The notes: generated by a model not told the origin, from the sequence alone. A DNA stretch of 64,000 nt from Aerococcus urinae (GCF_001543175.1 NZ_CP014161.1:372001-436000); one strand, 5' to 3'. Counted from the stretch's first letter, positions 24,050 to 33,672 are shown. A program made the numbers and translations.

Positions 24050-24937
24050 TTAAATGATGCCTAGGGAATGCATTTCAGCTTTAATTTTTTCGACTAATTC
24101 CGTAGCTGGAGCCGTTAAAGGTAGGCGGGTAGGTCCCACATTAAAACCAAGTAAGGCTACCGCTGCCTTGATTGGAATAGGATTTGGTTCAGCAAAGAGC
24201 AAGTCGATTAATGGTTTGTAGTCGGCTTGAATCTTTCTTGCGGTTTTGAAGTCACTCTTTAGTGCCGCATGGGTCATTTGGTTAACGGCTTTGGGAGCAA
24301 TATTGGCTAAAACAGAAATAACCCCTTTTGCGCCTAAACTCATTAATGGCACGATAGTATCATCGTTGCCTGAATAGAAATCGATGGCTTCACCGACAGC
24401 ATGTAAGTTATCGACAGAATGGTTAAAGTTACCGGTAGCATCTTTTAAAGCGACAATATTATCTACCTTAGCTAATTCTTTAAGGCTTTCCGGTTGAATG
24501 GTCATTCCTGTTCTTCCTGGTACGTCATAGAGGATAACAGGAATGTCTACCGCTCCAGCAATGGCGTGGTAGTGTTCGATGAGGCCTTGTTGGCTGGTTT
24601 TTAAATAGTAGGGCGTCACGGAAAGAATGGCATCCGCACCAACTGCTTCACAGTCTTTGGTTAATTGCACCCCGTGGCGGGTATCGTTAGAGCCCGCACC
24701 GGCAATAACAGGAACACGTCCATTAACATAATCCACCGCAAACTTAATGACTTCAACTTGTTCTTCGTCGGTTTGAGTGGAAGCTTCACCAGTTGTGCCG
24801 TCAATAATGAGGGCGTCAGTACCAGCGTCAATTTGAAAGTCGATTAATTCTTTGAATACATCAAAATTAACCTTTTTTTCTGCGGTATCCTCATAGGGTG
24901 TCACCAAAGCAACGCCTGAACCAGTATAAATTGACAT
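24050..24937 (-). CDS. dapA: 4-hydroxy-tetrahydrodipicolinate synthase
   Basis: Condenses pyruvate and aspartate semialdehyde, the first committed step of the lysine/diaminopimelate pathway. The start at 24937 is chosen because GGAGGGG sits seven bases upstream; an in-frame ATG at 24994 would add 19 atypical residues. The 295-residue barrel has the Schiff-base lysine in VALKDATG, the catalytic tyrosine in LYDVPGRTG, TGEAS (carboxylate binding) and SVTPYY. No other dap genes are in the window. It lies 95 bases after alr on the same strand and may share its transcript; a role in wall-precursor supply fits both. Confidence 0.94.
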   Translation of the reverse strand: MSIYTGSGVALVTPYEDTAEKKVNFDVFKELIDFQIDAGTDALIIDGTTGEASTQTDEEQVEVIKFAVDYVNGRVPVIAGAGSNDTRHGVQLTKDCEAVGADAILSVTPYYLKTSQQGLIEHYHAIAGAVDIPVILYDVPGRTGMTIQPESLKELAKVDNIVALKDATGNFNHSVDNLHAVGEAIDFYSGNDDTIVPLMSLGAKGVISVLANIAPKAVNQMTHAALKSDFKTARKIQADYKPLIDLLFAEPNPIPIKAAVALLGFNVGPTRLPLTAPATELVEKIKAEMHSLGII

Positions 24938-25031
24938 ATCTAACCCCTCCGTATATTTATTATATTTTATAATTGTGTGGAATATTATTAACAATTAATT
25001 TAGCACGCCATTAGGGCTTTGTCAATTGTCT

Positions 25032-26189
25032 TTATGAGTAGACATAGGTGCGGGGAACCCGTTCGCTAATCCCACAGGTAATTTCATAAGCAATAGTATG
25101 GTTATACAAAGCCAAGTCCCAGGCCGAAATGTGATTGCCGTAATCATCGCTACCAATCAAGGTGACCTTTTCGTGGAGGGGGAGTTCTTTAGGTAGAGCG
25201 ACCATGCATTGGTCCATACATACCCGCCCCACAATGGGGCACTTGTAACCAGCAATCAAGACTTCAAAGCCAGAGGAAGACCTAGGCAGCCCGTCAGCAT
25301 AGCCAATCGGAAGGGTGCCGATCCATTGATCGGATTCAGTGGTATAGGTCGCTCCATAGCTAATCGATTCACCAGCTTGTAATTTTTTGACATAGACTAA
25401 TTCACTTTCTAGGGTGAAGGCCGGTTTTAGTGGCATATCATCTGGAAGGTCAAAATCGGGACCGGCTGGGCTTTCCCCATATAAACCAATCCCTAGGCGA
25501 ACGATGTCCATAGTTTTTTCTGGATACCAGAGGGCCAGTGCCGTGTTGGACCGGTGGATGAGCGGTTTATGGTCAAGACGAGAAAAATCTAGGTCTTGGA
25601 TAAAGTCTTCAAAGCGTTGGGATTGCTTAGCAACATAGTCTTGATCCTGAACGCGATCACTATCTGCCGTGGCATAATGGGTAAAGACCCCTTCCAATGC
25701 AAAGGCCTCTTGGTGGTCACTGATATAGTCGATAATTTCCTGGCCTACCTGACTATCCCGTAAACCAATCCGACCCATTCCTGAATCCACCTTTAAATGT
25801 AGTTTTAAAGGCGCTAATTCCCGGTCTGTAGGGCGTTGGGCGTAAGCCGCCTTTAACCAATCTAACGAAGAGATGGTCAGACTGATATCGTGTTGGGCAT
25901 GAAGCCAGGCATCTTCAACCTCGGTGATCCCTAAAATGAGGATAGGAGCCTGGATACCGGCTTCTCTGAGGGCCAGAGCTTCATCAGTGACAGCGACACA
26001 GAAGCCCTCTGCCCCTGCTTCGGTGAGGGCTTTAGCAATAGGAATAGAGCCGTGACCATAGGCATCCGCTTTAATGACTGCATATGTCTTGGCTTTAGGG
26101 CTAAAGGCATGTTTAAATAGTAGGTAGTTATCAACAATATTTGGAATTGAAACAACAACCCGAGTAGGGCGATGTTCGCCACAAATCAT
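25032..26189 (-). CDS. alr: Alanine racemase
   Basis: PLP enzyme that interconverts L- and D-alanine for peptidoglycan and teichoic acid. The 385-residue length is standard. K40 in AVIKADAYGHG holds PLP; the second catalytic residue is the tyrosine in SYGATYT; DSGMGRIGLR is the conserved arginine-containing segment. AAAGGAG precedes the ATG at 26189. In many Firmicutes alr follows acpS; here it stands upstream of dapA and divergent from a phosphatase gene with 95 bases between starts. Confidence 0.96.
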   Translation of the reverse strand: MICGEHRPTRVVVSIPNIVDNYLLFKHAFSPKAKTYAVIKADAYGHGSIPIAKALTEAGAEGFCVAVTDEALALREAGIQAPILILGITEVEDAWLHAQHDISLTISSLDWLKAAYAQRPTDRELAPLKLHLKVDSGMGRIGLRDSQVGQEIIDYISDHQEAFALEGVFTHYATADSDRVQDQDYVAKQSQRFEDFIQDLDFSRLDHKPLIHRSNTALALWYPEKTMDIVRLGIGLYGESPAGPDFDLPDDMPLKPAFTLESELVYVKKLQAGESISYGATYTTESDQWIGTLPIGYADGLPRSSSGFEVLIAGYKCPIVGRVCMDQCMVALPKELPLHEKVTLIGSDDYGNHISAWDLALYNHTIAYEITCGISERVPRTYVYS

Positions 26190-26284
26190 AAAAATTCTCC
26201 TTTCAAAGACTTTTCATCGTAGCTATATTTTAGCATAAATCGGGTTAGGAGCATTAGATTTGTCGAGGCGTAGAGGGAGGCTAT

Positions 26285-26761
26285 ATGATTAGAATTTGTT
26301 TTGTCTGTTTAGGAAATATTTGTCGCTCACCCATGGCCGAAGCCTTGATGCGTGAAGCAGTCAAAGAGAACCACTGGAAGAATGTGGTTCAGGTTGAATC
26401 TGCAGCTATTTCTGACTGGGAAATAGGCAACGGCGTCCACCCAGGCAGCCGCGCAATCTTGGAGCGGAAAGGCATTCCATGGGAAGATTTGATTTCTTCC
26501 CCCTTAACTGAAAAAATCATTCAAGAGGCTGATTTATTAATTGGGATGGACGACCAAAATATTGCCGATATCAAGCGGCTAGGCGCCGACCCCGAAAAGG
26601 TCTTTCGCCTCATGGATTTCACTGACCAAGGCGGCATTATTGATGACCCCTGGTATACCGGAAAATTTGAATTAACTTTCGAGAAAGTCAGCCAAGGCAT
26701 CCAAGGCCTCTGTGACTATCTCAAGGAGAATTATCCCCAGCAATTAAATCAATCGTTTTGA
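26285..26761 (+). CDS. Low-molecular-weight protein tyrosine phosphatase
   Basis: Cytoplasmic phosphatase of 158 residues. The P-loop CLGNICRS runs from C8 to S15 (C-x5-R), and the general acid is the aspartate pair in IIDDPWYTG. Ile12 in the loop is the residue seen in tyrosine-specific members; the arginine phosphatase YwlE has Thr there, so tyrosine specificity is more likely. Because the CpsB homologue at 13262 lacks its metal site, this enzyme is a plausible partner for the CpsD kinase; that is inference. The ATG follows GAGGGAGG and a terminator follows the gene. Confidence 0.92.
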   Translation: MIRICFVCLGNICRSPMAEALMREAVKENHWKNVVQVESAAISDWEIGNGVHPGSRAILERKGIPWEDLISSPLTEKIIQEADLLIGMDDQNIADIKRLGADPEKVFRLMDFTDQGGIIDDPWYTGKFELTFEKVSQGIQGLCDYLKENYPQQLNQSF

Positions 26762-26780
26762 CAATAAGTTTTAAAGTGAT

Positions 26781-26820
26781 AAAAAGGCTCCCCTCGAGTG
26801 GTCGAGATGGAGCCTTTTCG
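26781..26820. terminator. Bidirectional terminator
   Basis: AAAAGGCTCC (26782-26791) and GGAGCCTTTT (26809-26818) form a perfect 10-bp stem, with a short inner TCGA/TCGA pairing in the loop. It separates the convergent phosphatase and metK genes. Confidence 0.9.
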
Positions 26821-26845
26821 CTTGGCGTAAATATTCAATGAATTT

Positions 26846-28057
26846 TTATTGGACAGCCTTTAATAGGGCTTGGACCCGGTCGGTTTTTTCCCAAGGGAAG
26901 TAGCCATTGTCACTAGGGCGCCCAAAGTGGCCATAAGTGGCAGTTGGTTGGTAGATGGGCCGACGTAGATCTAAGCTGTTGATGATACCTGATGGTGATA
27001 GGGGGAAGATCTCACGAATAGCTTCTAATAAGCGGTCTTTGGAAACAGTCCCGGTTTCAAAAGTATCGACAGCGATAGATACCGGTTCGCTCACTCCAAT
27101 GGCGTAGGCGAGTTGGACTTCACAAGCCTTGGCTAGGCCTGCAGCAACAATATTTTTAGCAATATAGCGGGCCATGTAGGAGGCTGATCGGTCTACCTTA
27201 GTGGCATCCTTTCCAGAAAAGGCCCCACCACCATGACGGGATGCACCACCGTAGGTATCCACAATAATCTTGCGTCCAGTTAAGCCGGAATCCCCCTTAG
27301 GTCCACCAATGACAAAACGGCCAGTCGGATTGATGTAGTACTTGGTATTTTGGTCCAATAGGGAAGCTGGAATCACCGGGTTAATGATGTATTCCTTAAC
27401 ATCTTGGTGAATTTGTTTTTGGGTAATTTCTTCTGCATGTTGGGTAGAAAGCACGATCGTGTCCACACGGAAGGGTCTGCCTTCATCATCCAGTTCAACC
27501 GTCACTTGGGTTTTGCCGTCGGGACGTAGGTAAGGCAGTAAGCCACTGTGGCGGGCATAGGCCAAACGTTCAGTCAGACGGTGGGCTAGGGTGATGGCAA
27601 GCGGCATATATTCCTCGGTTTCATCACAAGCGTAACCAAACATCAAGCCTTGGTCGCCAGCGCCTAGGGACTCAATGGCTTCTTCTGCTGCCAAACTATC
27701 GTCTTCTTCCCGGGCTTCTAGGGAAATGTCAACCCCTTGGGCGATATCAGGAGATTGTTGGTCAATGGCTACCATCACGGATAAGTTCTCAGCGTCAAAG
27801 CCAAACTTACCGCGCCGGTAACCAATTTTGGTAACGGTATTACGAACAATTTCTTGATAATTAAGGACGGCCTTAGTAGAGATCTCTCCAAAAATAAAAA
27901 CTAAGCCAGTATTTACGATGGTTTCACATGCTACCCGACTGTTAGGATCTTGGGCGATAGCGGCGTCCAGAATAGCATCACTAATTTGGTCGGCTACCTT
28001 GTCAGGATGTCCTTCTGTGACACTTTCACTAGTAAATAATCTTTTTTCTTTAGACAT
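26846..28057 (-). CDS. metK: S-adenosylmethionine synthetase
   Basis: Makes SAM from methionine and ATP. The 403-residue protein opens with [23 protein letters not shown], has [12 protein letters not shown] (the methionine-binding signature) and [19 protein letters not shown] (phosphate signature). AGGAGGTTCC lies directly before the ATG. The upstream minus-strand region offers an extended -10 (TGCTATGAT) and a leader of only about 35 bases, too short for an S-box; I see no clear S(MK) box either. GAAC and GTTC around the ribosome site could form a very small hairpin. Monocistronic. Confidence 0.97.
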   Translation of the reverse strand: MSKEKRLFTSESVTEGHPDKVADQISDAILDAAIAQDPNSRVACETIVNTGLVFIFGEISTKAVLNYQEIVRNTVTKIGYRRGKFGFDAENLSVMVAIDQQSPDIAQGVDISLEAREEDDSLAAEEAIESLGAGDQGLMFGYACDETEEYMPLAITLAHRLTERLAYARHSGLLPYLRPDGKTQVTVELDDEGRPFRVDTIVLSTQHAEEITQKQIHQDVKEYIINPVIPASLLDQNTKYYINPTGRFVIGGPKGDSGLTGRKIIVDTYGGASRHGGGAFSGKDATKVDRSASYMARYIAKNIVAAGLAKACEVQLAYAIGVSEPVSIAVDTFETGTVSKDRLLEAIREIFPLSPSGIINSLDLRRPIYQPTATYGHFGRPSDNGYFPWEKTDRVQALLKAVQ

Positions 28058-28264
28058 AGGAACCTCCTAGTTCTCTTGATTTCTCTAGTATCATAGCATA
28101 CAAGGGTCAATTTGTATCTAAGAAAGTGATTTCACGCTTGGAGTCAAGTAGAGAATTTTTCTGTCTGCCTTGATAGGGCCTGTGTTGAATTTCCAAGAAA
28201 TTAAAGGTAAACTAATCTATACTAATGTTTAAAGTCACAGCTTTTATTTAAGGGTGGTGTGTGG

Positions 28265-28612
28265 ATGAAACGCCGGGATTACAGACAAGCAAAAAAAGCT
28301 TATGAAAAAGAAAAACAAAACCAAGCAAAGGGCAAAAGTGAAGCGAATGATCCTTTGTATAACCAAGCAACCACCGAGTTTAATAGTGATGACTTTCGTG
28401 ACTTAGCTTTTGATGACCAAGAACTCCACGACCAAGATACTAATGAAATTTTCTTTGAAAAACAAAAACGCCGCCAATGGCAATGGTCGTCACCTAACAA
28501 GGGAGCTTCCCGTTTCATTGTTTTACTCTTAGCTATCCTAGCGATTATTGTGGCTGTTTTAGTGATGCCCATTTTGGTCAACTTTTTCCGCCAGGTGGTT
28601 ACTTTTATTTAG
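28265..28612 (+). CDS. Small C-terminally anchored membrane protein (hypothetical)
   Basis: I do not recognise this 115-residue protein. Residues 1-75 are highly charged and polar (KRRDYRQAKKAYEKEKQNQ, then acidic DDFRDLAFDDQELHDQD). Residues 83-104 form a single transmembrane helix, leaving a seven-residue tail, so the bulk should face the cytoplasm. The ATG at 28265 is preferred to GTG at 28259 because AAGGGTGG lies at a fitting distance. It is a single gene with a near-perfect terminator. No function inferred. Confidence 0.6.
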   Translation: MKRRDYRQAKKAYEKEKQNQAKGKSEANDPLYNQATTEFNSDDFRDLAFDDQELHDQDTNEIFFEKQKRRQWQWSSPNKGASRFIVLLLAILAIIVAVLVMPILVNFFRQVVTFI

Positions 28613-28643
28613 TAAGCCAACAACATTAAAATAAATACCAAGC

Positions 28644-28683
28644 AAAAAGGAGACTGGAATAAATGTTCCAGTCTCCTTTTTTC
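28644..28683 (+). terminator. Strong terminator with 16-bp perfect stem
   Basis: AAAAAGGAGACTGGAA (28644-28659) and TTCCAGTCTCCTTTTT (28666-28681) are fully complementary around a six-base loop. Confidence 0.95.
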
Positions 28684-28814
28684 TCACATCCTTTTCAGTC
28701 GAGTTCGAACGCCAGTCTTGAAGTTGCTTCAGAAAATACCAACGCACAGATTCCTGTGCTTATGGTATTTTCCTCCAGCAATTCAAGCCTTTGGCGGCGT
28801 TCTCACATCCTTTT
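28681..28814. repeat. Long imperfect hairpin flanked by 15-base direct repeats
   Basis: TTCTCACATCCTTTT occurs at 28681-28695 and again at 28800-28814, the second copy running into the stop codon of the M24 peptidase gene. Between them GAACGCC, CTTGAA and AAAATACCA in the left arm are mirrored in the right arm, and the tip is GCACAG-ATTC-CTGTGC. The layout (hairpin, short palindromic tip, starts at a stop codon) resembles the GAGTGCGACA repeats at 16377-16682 and 43475-43650, but the sequence differs, so it may be a second family. Confidence 0.65.
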
Positions 28815-29925
28815 ATCTAGGGTCAAGGATTTGTGCTTGACGGGGGTAGTGGTTGATGACTTCAGGGCCATCTTCATGGGCGATGACCAAGTCTTCGATT
28901 CTGACTGCGGTATTACCGGTTAGATAGATCCCTGGTTCGACGGAGAAGATATTCCCAGCCTGGATAGGGGTCTGGTTGACTTTTGAAACGTCACCTTTTT
29001 CGTGGCATTCTCGGCCGATAAAGTGGCCAATCCGGTGGGTAAAGTAAGGACCATAACCGGCTTGGTCGATATGGTTTCGTCCTGCTAGGTCAACTTCGGC
29101 CAAGGCTTCTCCCACTTGGGCCGCCTTAATCCCACGAGCTTGGGCTTCTTCAACAATTTGGTGGATTTTTAGGGCTTCCTCAGAGGGCTGGCCATAGTAG
29201 ACGGTCCGAGTCATATCGGAACAGTAATAGTTATGGCGGCAGCCGATGTCAATCACCACAGAGTCCCCTAATTCTGGTTTAGAGTGATCAGGCACATGGT
29301 GGGGGTCGGCTCCATTAGGCCCATAGGCAATAATAGGTTCAAAGCTCAGGCCCTGGTTAGCCCCTTCTTCGACAAAGATTTTCTTCAACTGTTCGCAAGC
29401 CTCAATCTCACTATAGCCATAGGGAATGACTTCTTCAATCACGCGCTTCATCGCCCGGTCGGTAATGGCAGAAACTTCACGCATGGTTTCCATTTCTGCT
29501 TCTGATTTGATGGCCCGCTGTTGGTCAACGATATCACTAGTCAGTAACCAGTTAAAGGCTGGATAGGCTTCCATCAAGGGCAGTAACCATCCTGCAATCA
29601 GGTGTTTATCGACGCCAACTTTTGCACCTTCTGCTAGCTCCTTAAATACCTGGGTTTTTTCAAAGGCTTCGACAATACTATCGCCGTCTTTAATCCAAAC
29701 TACCTGGCCCTTATCAGGTTCTTCAAAGACAAAGAGTTCATTGGCAATTAAAACCGGCTCTTGGTCAGCCTGGGCGATCATTAACCAGAATCTTTCATTG
29801 GGATCAAATTCAATATTATAATAATAAGAAATGGCATAGGGGTCACTAATGATTAAGCGACTAATGCCTTGAGATTTGATATTGTCTTGTAAAATGTCTA
29901 AACGTCGGTAGCTATGATTAGTCAT
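28813..29925 (-). CDS. M24 family Xaa-Pro dipeptidase/aminopeptidase
   Basis: Metallopeptidase of 370 residues that removes residues next to proline, probably from dipeptides or short peptides taken up by Opp. The N-terminal creatinase-like domain spans 1-125. The catalytic pita-bread domain has the metal ligands D in VVIDIGC, D in CSDMTRTVYYG, H in THRIGHFIG, E in SVEPGIY and E in VRIEDLV. AAAGGAGG precedes the ATG. PepQ-type dipeptidase is the likeliest assignment, but PepP-type aminopeptidase cannot be excluded. The 200-base upstream gap has several small inverted repeats. Confidence 0.87.
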   Translation of the reverse strand: MTNHSYRRLDILQDNIKSQGISRLIISDPYAISYYYNIEFDPNERFWLMIAQADQEPVLIANELFVFEEPDKGQVVWIKDGDSIVEAFEKTQVFKELAEGAKVGVDKHLIAGWLLPLMEAYPAFNWLLTSDIVDQQRAIKSEAEMETMREVSAITDRAMKRVIEEVIPYGYSEIEACEQLKKIFVEEGANQGLSFEPIIAYGPNGADPHHVPDHSKPELGDSVVIDIGCRHNYYCSDMTRTVYYGQPSEEALKIHQIVEEAQARGIKAAQVGEALAEVDLAGRNHIDQAGYGPYFTHRIGHFIGRECHEKGDVSKVNQTPIQAGNIFSVEPGIYLTGNTAVRIEDLVIAHEDGPEVINHYPRQAQILDPR

Positions 29926-30134
29926 TTTTTTCCTCCTTTTGTGCTTGACAATGAGCCCTTAACTAAAGACTTTAAGGTCTGAAAAGAGCCTCCGTTGTCA
30001 GACTATTTGGCTTATTATAGCATAAATTAGTCTGGTCTTTACAGGTATTCAAAGTCAGTAAGATGTGCTAAACTGGGAATTAAAAGTAAGCGTTTCAAAA
30101 GACCTAGCTTAGCGCTAATTAGGAAGTGAAAATC

Positions 30135-31505
30135 ATGGTAAAAATAGATTATGAACAATATGTTGACGCATTAATAAAAGATATTCAAAACTTAGTCCAA
30201 ATTCCTTCGGTCAGAAATTTGGACCAGGCCAGTGAAGGGGGCCCTTATGGCCCCGCTATCGCTCAAGCGGTGGAATGGTTAGAGGAAAAGGCCCAGGTAG
30301 ATGGGTTTCAGACGGAAAACCACCAGGGCCATGTCCTAACCATTGAGCCTAAAAATAATGGTCAAGGTCAGCGGGTGGAAATCGCCTGTCACTTGGATGT
30401 AGTTGACGTGGCTGCCGGCTGGGAGGATGACCCTTTCTCCGGTAAAATTGTGGATAACCGTCTTTACGGGCGGGGTAGTGATGACATGAAACGGGCCGAC
30501 ATGCTGGTTTACTATGCTTTAAAGATTATCCGTGACTATCAAATTCCGCTCAAAAATCAATTGGTATGGGTTTACGGGACGGATGAAGAATGTAATATGG
30601 ATGATATGAAATACTTCCGCCAACTGGCTCCTGAGCCGAGCTTTGCCTTTACCCCTGATGGAAATTTTCCCCTGTCTATTGGGGAAAAGGGGGCGCTCAC
30701 TTGGACCATTAGCGGGCAATGGCCAGCAGATTCTTTGGTCCATAGCCTAAAGGGCGGAGAAGGAGCTAATGTGGTGGCTTCTTCCTGCCAAATAGCCCTT
30801 AAGGCCAATAATCCTGAAGCGGCTGAAGCTTATTGCCAAGCCAAGGGCTGGCCAGCCAAGGTGGTTAGCGACAGCGAATTGGTCGTTATCCAGGTCAAAG
30901 GCAAGGCGGCCCATTCTTCGGTACCTGAATTAGGGGCCAATGCCATTGTCCGGGCCTTAGATATTGCAGCTAATGCCTACGGCGACCACTACGCTAGCCA
31001 GCTTCTTGACTGCATTGGGTCAAGTGATGGCTCTGGCTTAGGGATTGACTCAGCAACAGAAAAAATGGGGGCCTTAACCTTTAACTTAGGGACCTTAGTC
31101 CTTGATGGCAAGGGGACTTACCAGATGGAAGTTGATATCCGCTATCCTGATGCCTGGACCAGTGACCAACTCTATGATCAAGTTAAGACTCATTTTCCAG
31201 AAGCTCAGTTTGAGACCACTTTTGATGTGCCGTGGACCTTGGTCGATGCTAAGCGTCCCGCTATTCAAGCCTTACTCAAACAATTTGAAGAGGTCTTCCC
31301 CTCAGAAGGCCAAGAACCAGCTGTCAGTGGCGGGGTGACTTACAGTAAATTTATCCCTAATTGTGTGGGCTTTGGGGCAGCTATGGCTGATGATCCGACG
31401 GTTGCCCACCAAGCCAATGAATGGATTGATTTAGGTAATTTAGAAGACTTGCTCCGACTCTACACCCAAGTCATTATTGAATTAGGACAAATGGAAGACT
31501 TATAA
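30135..31505 (+). CDS. pepV: Dipeptidase PepV
   Basis: Zinc dipeptidase of the M20 family that splits a broad range of dipeptides in the cytoplasm. The start at 30135 follows AGGAAGTG; a GTG at 30126 lies inside that site. The 456-residue protein carries CHLDVVD (H and D ligands), YGRGSDDMKRADM (bridging D), YGTDEECNMDDM (catalytic and ligand E) and the long lid domain typical of PepV. The late histidine for the second metal is in PTVAHQANEWID. Together with the downstream oppA-oppBCDF block it forms a peptide-use region. It ends before the terminator at 31601-31642. Confidence 0.92.
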   Translation: MVKIDYEQYVDALIKDIQNLVQIPSVRNLDQASEGGPYGPAIAQAVEWLEEKAQVDGFQTENHQGHVLTIEPKNNGQGQRVEIACHLDVVDVAAGWEDDPFSGKIVDNRLYGRGSDDMKRADMLVYYALKIIRDYQIPLKNQLVWVYGTDEECNMDDMKYFRQLAPEPSFAFTPDGNFPLSIGEKGALTWTISGQWPADSLVHSLKGGEGANVVASSCQIALKANNPEAAEAYCQAKGWPAKVVSDSELVVIQVKGKAAHSSVPELGANAIVRALDIAANAYGDHYASQLLDCIGSSDGSGLGIDSATEKMGALTFNLGTLVLDGKGTYQMEVDIRYPDAWTSDQLYDQVKTHFPEAQFETTFDVPWTLVDAKRPAIQALLKQFEEVFPSEGQEPAVSGGVTYSKFIPNCVGFGAAMADDPTVAHQANEWIDLGNLEDLLRLYTQVIIELGQMEDL

Positions 31506-31600
31506 ACACGAAATTGAAACTAGAGATAGAAGTTTCTGACTGAATGAATTAGGAAGCCCTAGTAGATCCCTATTCCAAAAGTTAGTTCTACCTTCTCATA

Positions 31601-31642
31601 AAAAAGGCGACAAATTCTTTCTTCGATTTGTCGTCTTTTTTT
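31601..31642 (+). terminator. Terminator of pepV
   Basis: AAAAAGGCGACAAA (31601-31614) pairs with TTTGTCGTCTTTTT (31627-31640) with one G-U pair, followed by more T. Downstream, in reverse orientation, GTCGCACTAT at 31667-31676 resembles the start of the GAGTGCGACA repeats. Confidence 0.92.
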
Positions 31643-31727
31643 AAAGCGGATTGCTGATTTGTCGGACTTGTCGCACTATTTTCTTTATGTTTATTTATAA
31701 AAACTTTAAATAATCGTTTATAAGTTA

Positions 31728-31756
31728 TTGCTTTTTTCCTCTTCGAGGCGTATATT
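31728..31756 (+). promoter_or_regulatory. Promoter of oppA copy 1
   Basis: TTGCTT (31728-31733), 17-base spacer, TATATT (31751-31756). The ATG is 33 bases downstream. Confidence 0.65.
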
Positions 31757-31788
31757 TTTGGATAACTTACTTTGAGGAGGTAAAGAAA

Positions 31789-33420
31789 ATGAAGGTAAGA
31801 AAATTAGTTATAAGTTTATTGTCCCTTTCAGCTCTTGCTTTAGCGGGCTGTAGTCAAAATAGTAAGGCTAATGAGAAGATCGTTCACCTCACCGAGGCGC
31901 AGGAAATCTCCACCCTAGACTCGTCCACGGTTGAAGATACAGGGAGCTCTGCCTATATTGGTCATATGCAAGACCCCTTGTACTGGGAAGATGAAAATAA
32001 CAAGGTCACTCCGGCTTTGGCTAAGGAAATGCCAGAGAAATCTGAAGATGGTCTAACTTATACTATCAAGATGCGTGACGACGCCAAATGGTCCAACGGA
32101 GACCCAATCACTGCTAATGACTTTGTTTATGCGGTCCAACGTCTAGCTAATCCAGAAACCCGGGCATCTTATGCTTACTTGGTGGAAAATTTTGAAAACG
32201 CTGAAGAAGTCCTCAAGGGCGACCGTCCAGTGGAAGACTTAGGGGTCAAGGCTTTAGATGATCACACTGTAGAAATCAAGTTGTCCAAGCCAACGCCATA
32301 TATGGAACACCTGCTTGCCTTCACTAATTTCTCACCATTAAACAAGAAATTCGTGGAAGAAAAAGGCGATGCTTATGGTAGCAATTCCGACAACGTCCTC
32401 GCCAGCGGTCCCTTCAAGGTGGAAGACTGGGATGGGACTGGGCTTAACTGGAAATTAGTTAAGAACCCCGACTACTACAACGCTGACAAGGTTAAAATTG
32501 ATGGTGCTGATGTCCAAGTTATTAAGGAAATCTCTACCCGGGTTAACCTCTTTGAAAATGGTGAGGTTGACAATACAATCTTGTCTGGTGAACTAGTCCG
32601 CCAATACAAGGATAATCCTAACCTGAAATTTAAACCTAAGGCCTCAATCTCATACATCGGTGTCAACCACAAGAACCCACTATTGGCTAATAAAGACTTC
32701 CGTCTTGCTCTTGACTATGCCTTGGATAATAAGGAATATACTGAACAAATCCTAGCAACCGGCTCGACTCCAATTTCAACCTTTGTGCCTAAAGGCTTAG
32801 TTAAGAATCCGGAAACCGGGGAAGACTTAGTCGATGAGGCTAATATCGAACCGAAAGTTGATGTGAAGAAGGCCCAAGAACTTTGGGAAAAAGCTAAAGC
32901 CGCTGTCCCACAAGATTCCTATCGCCTACGTATCTTATCTTCTGATGATGAAGGCTCCAAGCGTGTGGGAGAATACTTCCAAGGACAATTAGAAAATAAT
33001 TTACCTGGCCTCAAAGTAGACTTGATTACTGTCCCTGGTAAGAATCGGATTGCTGCACAAAGATCAGGGGACTTCGACCTGGTCCTCTCTGGATGGTTGG
33101 GTGACTATGCCGATGCTTCTAACTTCCTTGACCTCTTTAAGACTGGCAATCCAAATAATGACGGTAAATACTCGAATCCAAAATATGATGAATTGTTAAA
33201 CAAGGCTGCAAACCAAGATGCTAATGATCCGCAAGCCCGTTACAATGACTTCTTGGAAGCCCAAAAGGTTCTATCTGAAGACGAAGCTGTTATTGTCCTT
33301 AACCAAGGGGTAACGGCTGAATTACGGAACCCTCGTGTCCAAGGGGCAACCTACCGTTCCGTTGGTAATGAATTTGACTACCGTACCGCAACGATTGATA
33401 ATTCAGCCGCTGAAAAATAA
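31789..33420 (+). CDS. oppA: Peptide-binding lipoprotein OppA, tandem copy 1
   Basis: Extracellular receptor of the oligopeptide ABC importer, 543 residues. Signal peptide with lipobox ALAGC, so Cys21 would carry the lipid. The SBP_bac_5 domain contains LAKEMPEKSEDGLTYTIKMR, DAKWSNGDPITANDFVYAVQRL and DYADASNFLDLFKTGN. It is the first of three tandem paralogues before oppBCDF. It is very close to copy 2 in sequence. A clear promoter precedes it and a ribosome site GAGGAGG. Peptide preference cannot be read from sequence. Confidence 0.92.
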   Translation: MKVRKLVISLLSLSALALAGCSQNSKANEKIVHLTEAQEISTLDSSTVEDTGSSAYIGHMQDPLYWEDENNKVTPALAKEMPEKSEDGLTYTIKMRDDAKWSNGDPITANDFVYAVQRLANPETRASYAYLVENFENAEEVLKGDRPVEDLGVKALDDHTVEIKLSKPTPYMEHLLAFTNFSPLNKKFVEEKGDAYGSNSDNVLASGPFKVEDWDGTGLNWKLVKNPDYYNADKVKIDGADVQVIKEISTRVNLFENGEVDNTILSGELVRQYKDNPNLKFKPKASISYIGVNHKNPLLANKDFRLALDYALDNKEYTEQILATGSTPISTFVPKGLVKNPETGEDLVDEANIEPKVDVKKAQELWEKAKAAVPQDSYRLRILSSDDEGSKRVGEYFQGQLENNLPGLKVDLITVPGKNRIAAQRSGDFDLVLSGWLGDYADASNFLDLFKTGNPNNDGKYSNPKYDELLNKAANQDANDPQARYNDFLEAQKVLSEDEAVIVLNQGVTAELRNPRVQGATYRSVGNEFDYRTATIDNSAAEK

Positions 33421-33470
33421 TCTCAAGTAAATAAGCACAATATTAAGCAGGAGTAGTTTCCCTAACTCTT

Positions 33471-33498
33471 ATTGAGACAGGAGACTGCCCCTGTTTTT
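33471..33498 (+). terminator. Weak terminator after oppA copy 1
   Basis: ACAGG and CCTGT form a short stem around AGACTGCC, followed by TTTTTG. It is weaker than those after copies 2 and 3, so some read-through into copy 2 is likely. Confidence 0.5.
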
Positions 33499-33598
33499 GC
33501 TTTCACTAATTTTATATAAGAAAATAGGTCAAAAAGTACTGCAATTCCCAGAAAACGCTCACAATGTATCTTTTTGTACTAAAAATTAGTGAAAATGA

Positions 33599-33627
33599 TT
33601 GATTTTTCTGACAGTTTAGGGTATATT
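33599..33627 (+). promoter_or_regulatory. Promoter of oppA copy 2
   Basis: TTGATT (33599-33604), 17-base spacer, TATATT (33622-33627), 46 bases before the ATG. Confidence 0.7.
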
Positions 33628-33672
33628 ATCCCATACGAATTATATTTATTTTAGGGGAGGAAAAATATTATT

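Noticed and set aside
28058-28258. S(MK) box or S-box riboswitch before metK.
   Set aside because: The likely promoter leaves a leader of about 35 bases. No convincing aptamer core is seen; only a tiny GAAC/GTTC pairing around the ribosome site.
29926-30134. A riboswitch or T-box in the gap before the M24 peptidase gene.
   Set aside because: There are several small inverted repeats (for example AGAC-CTTAAA-GTCT) but no conserved T-box sequence or known aptamer.
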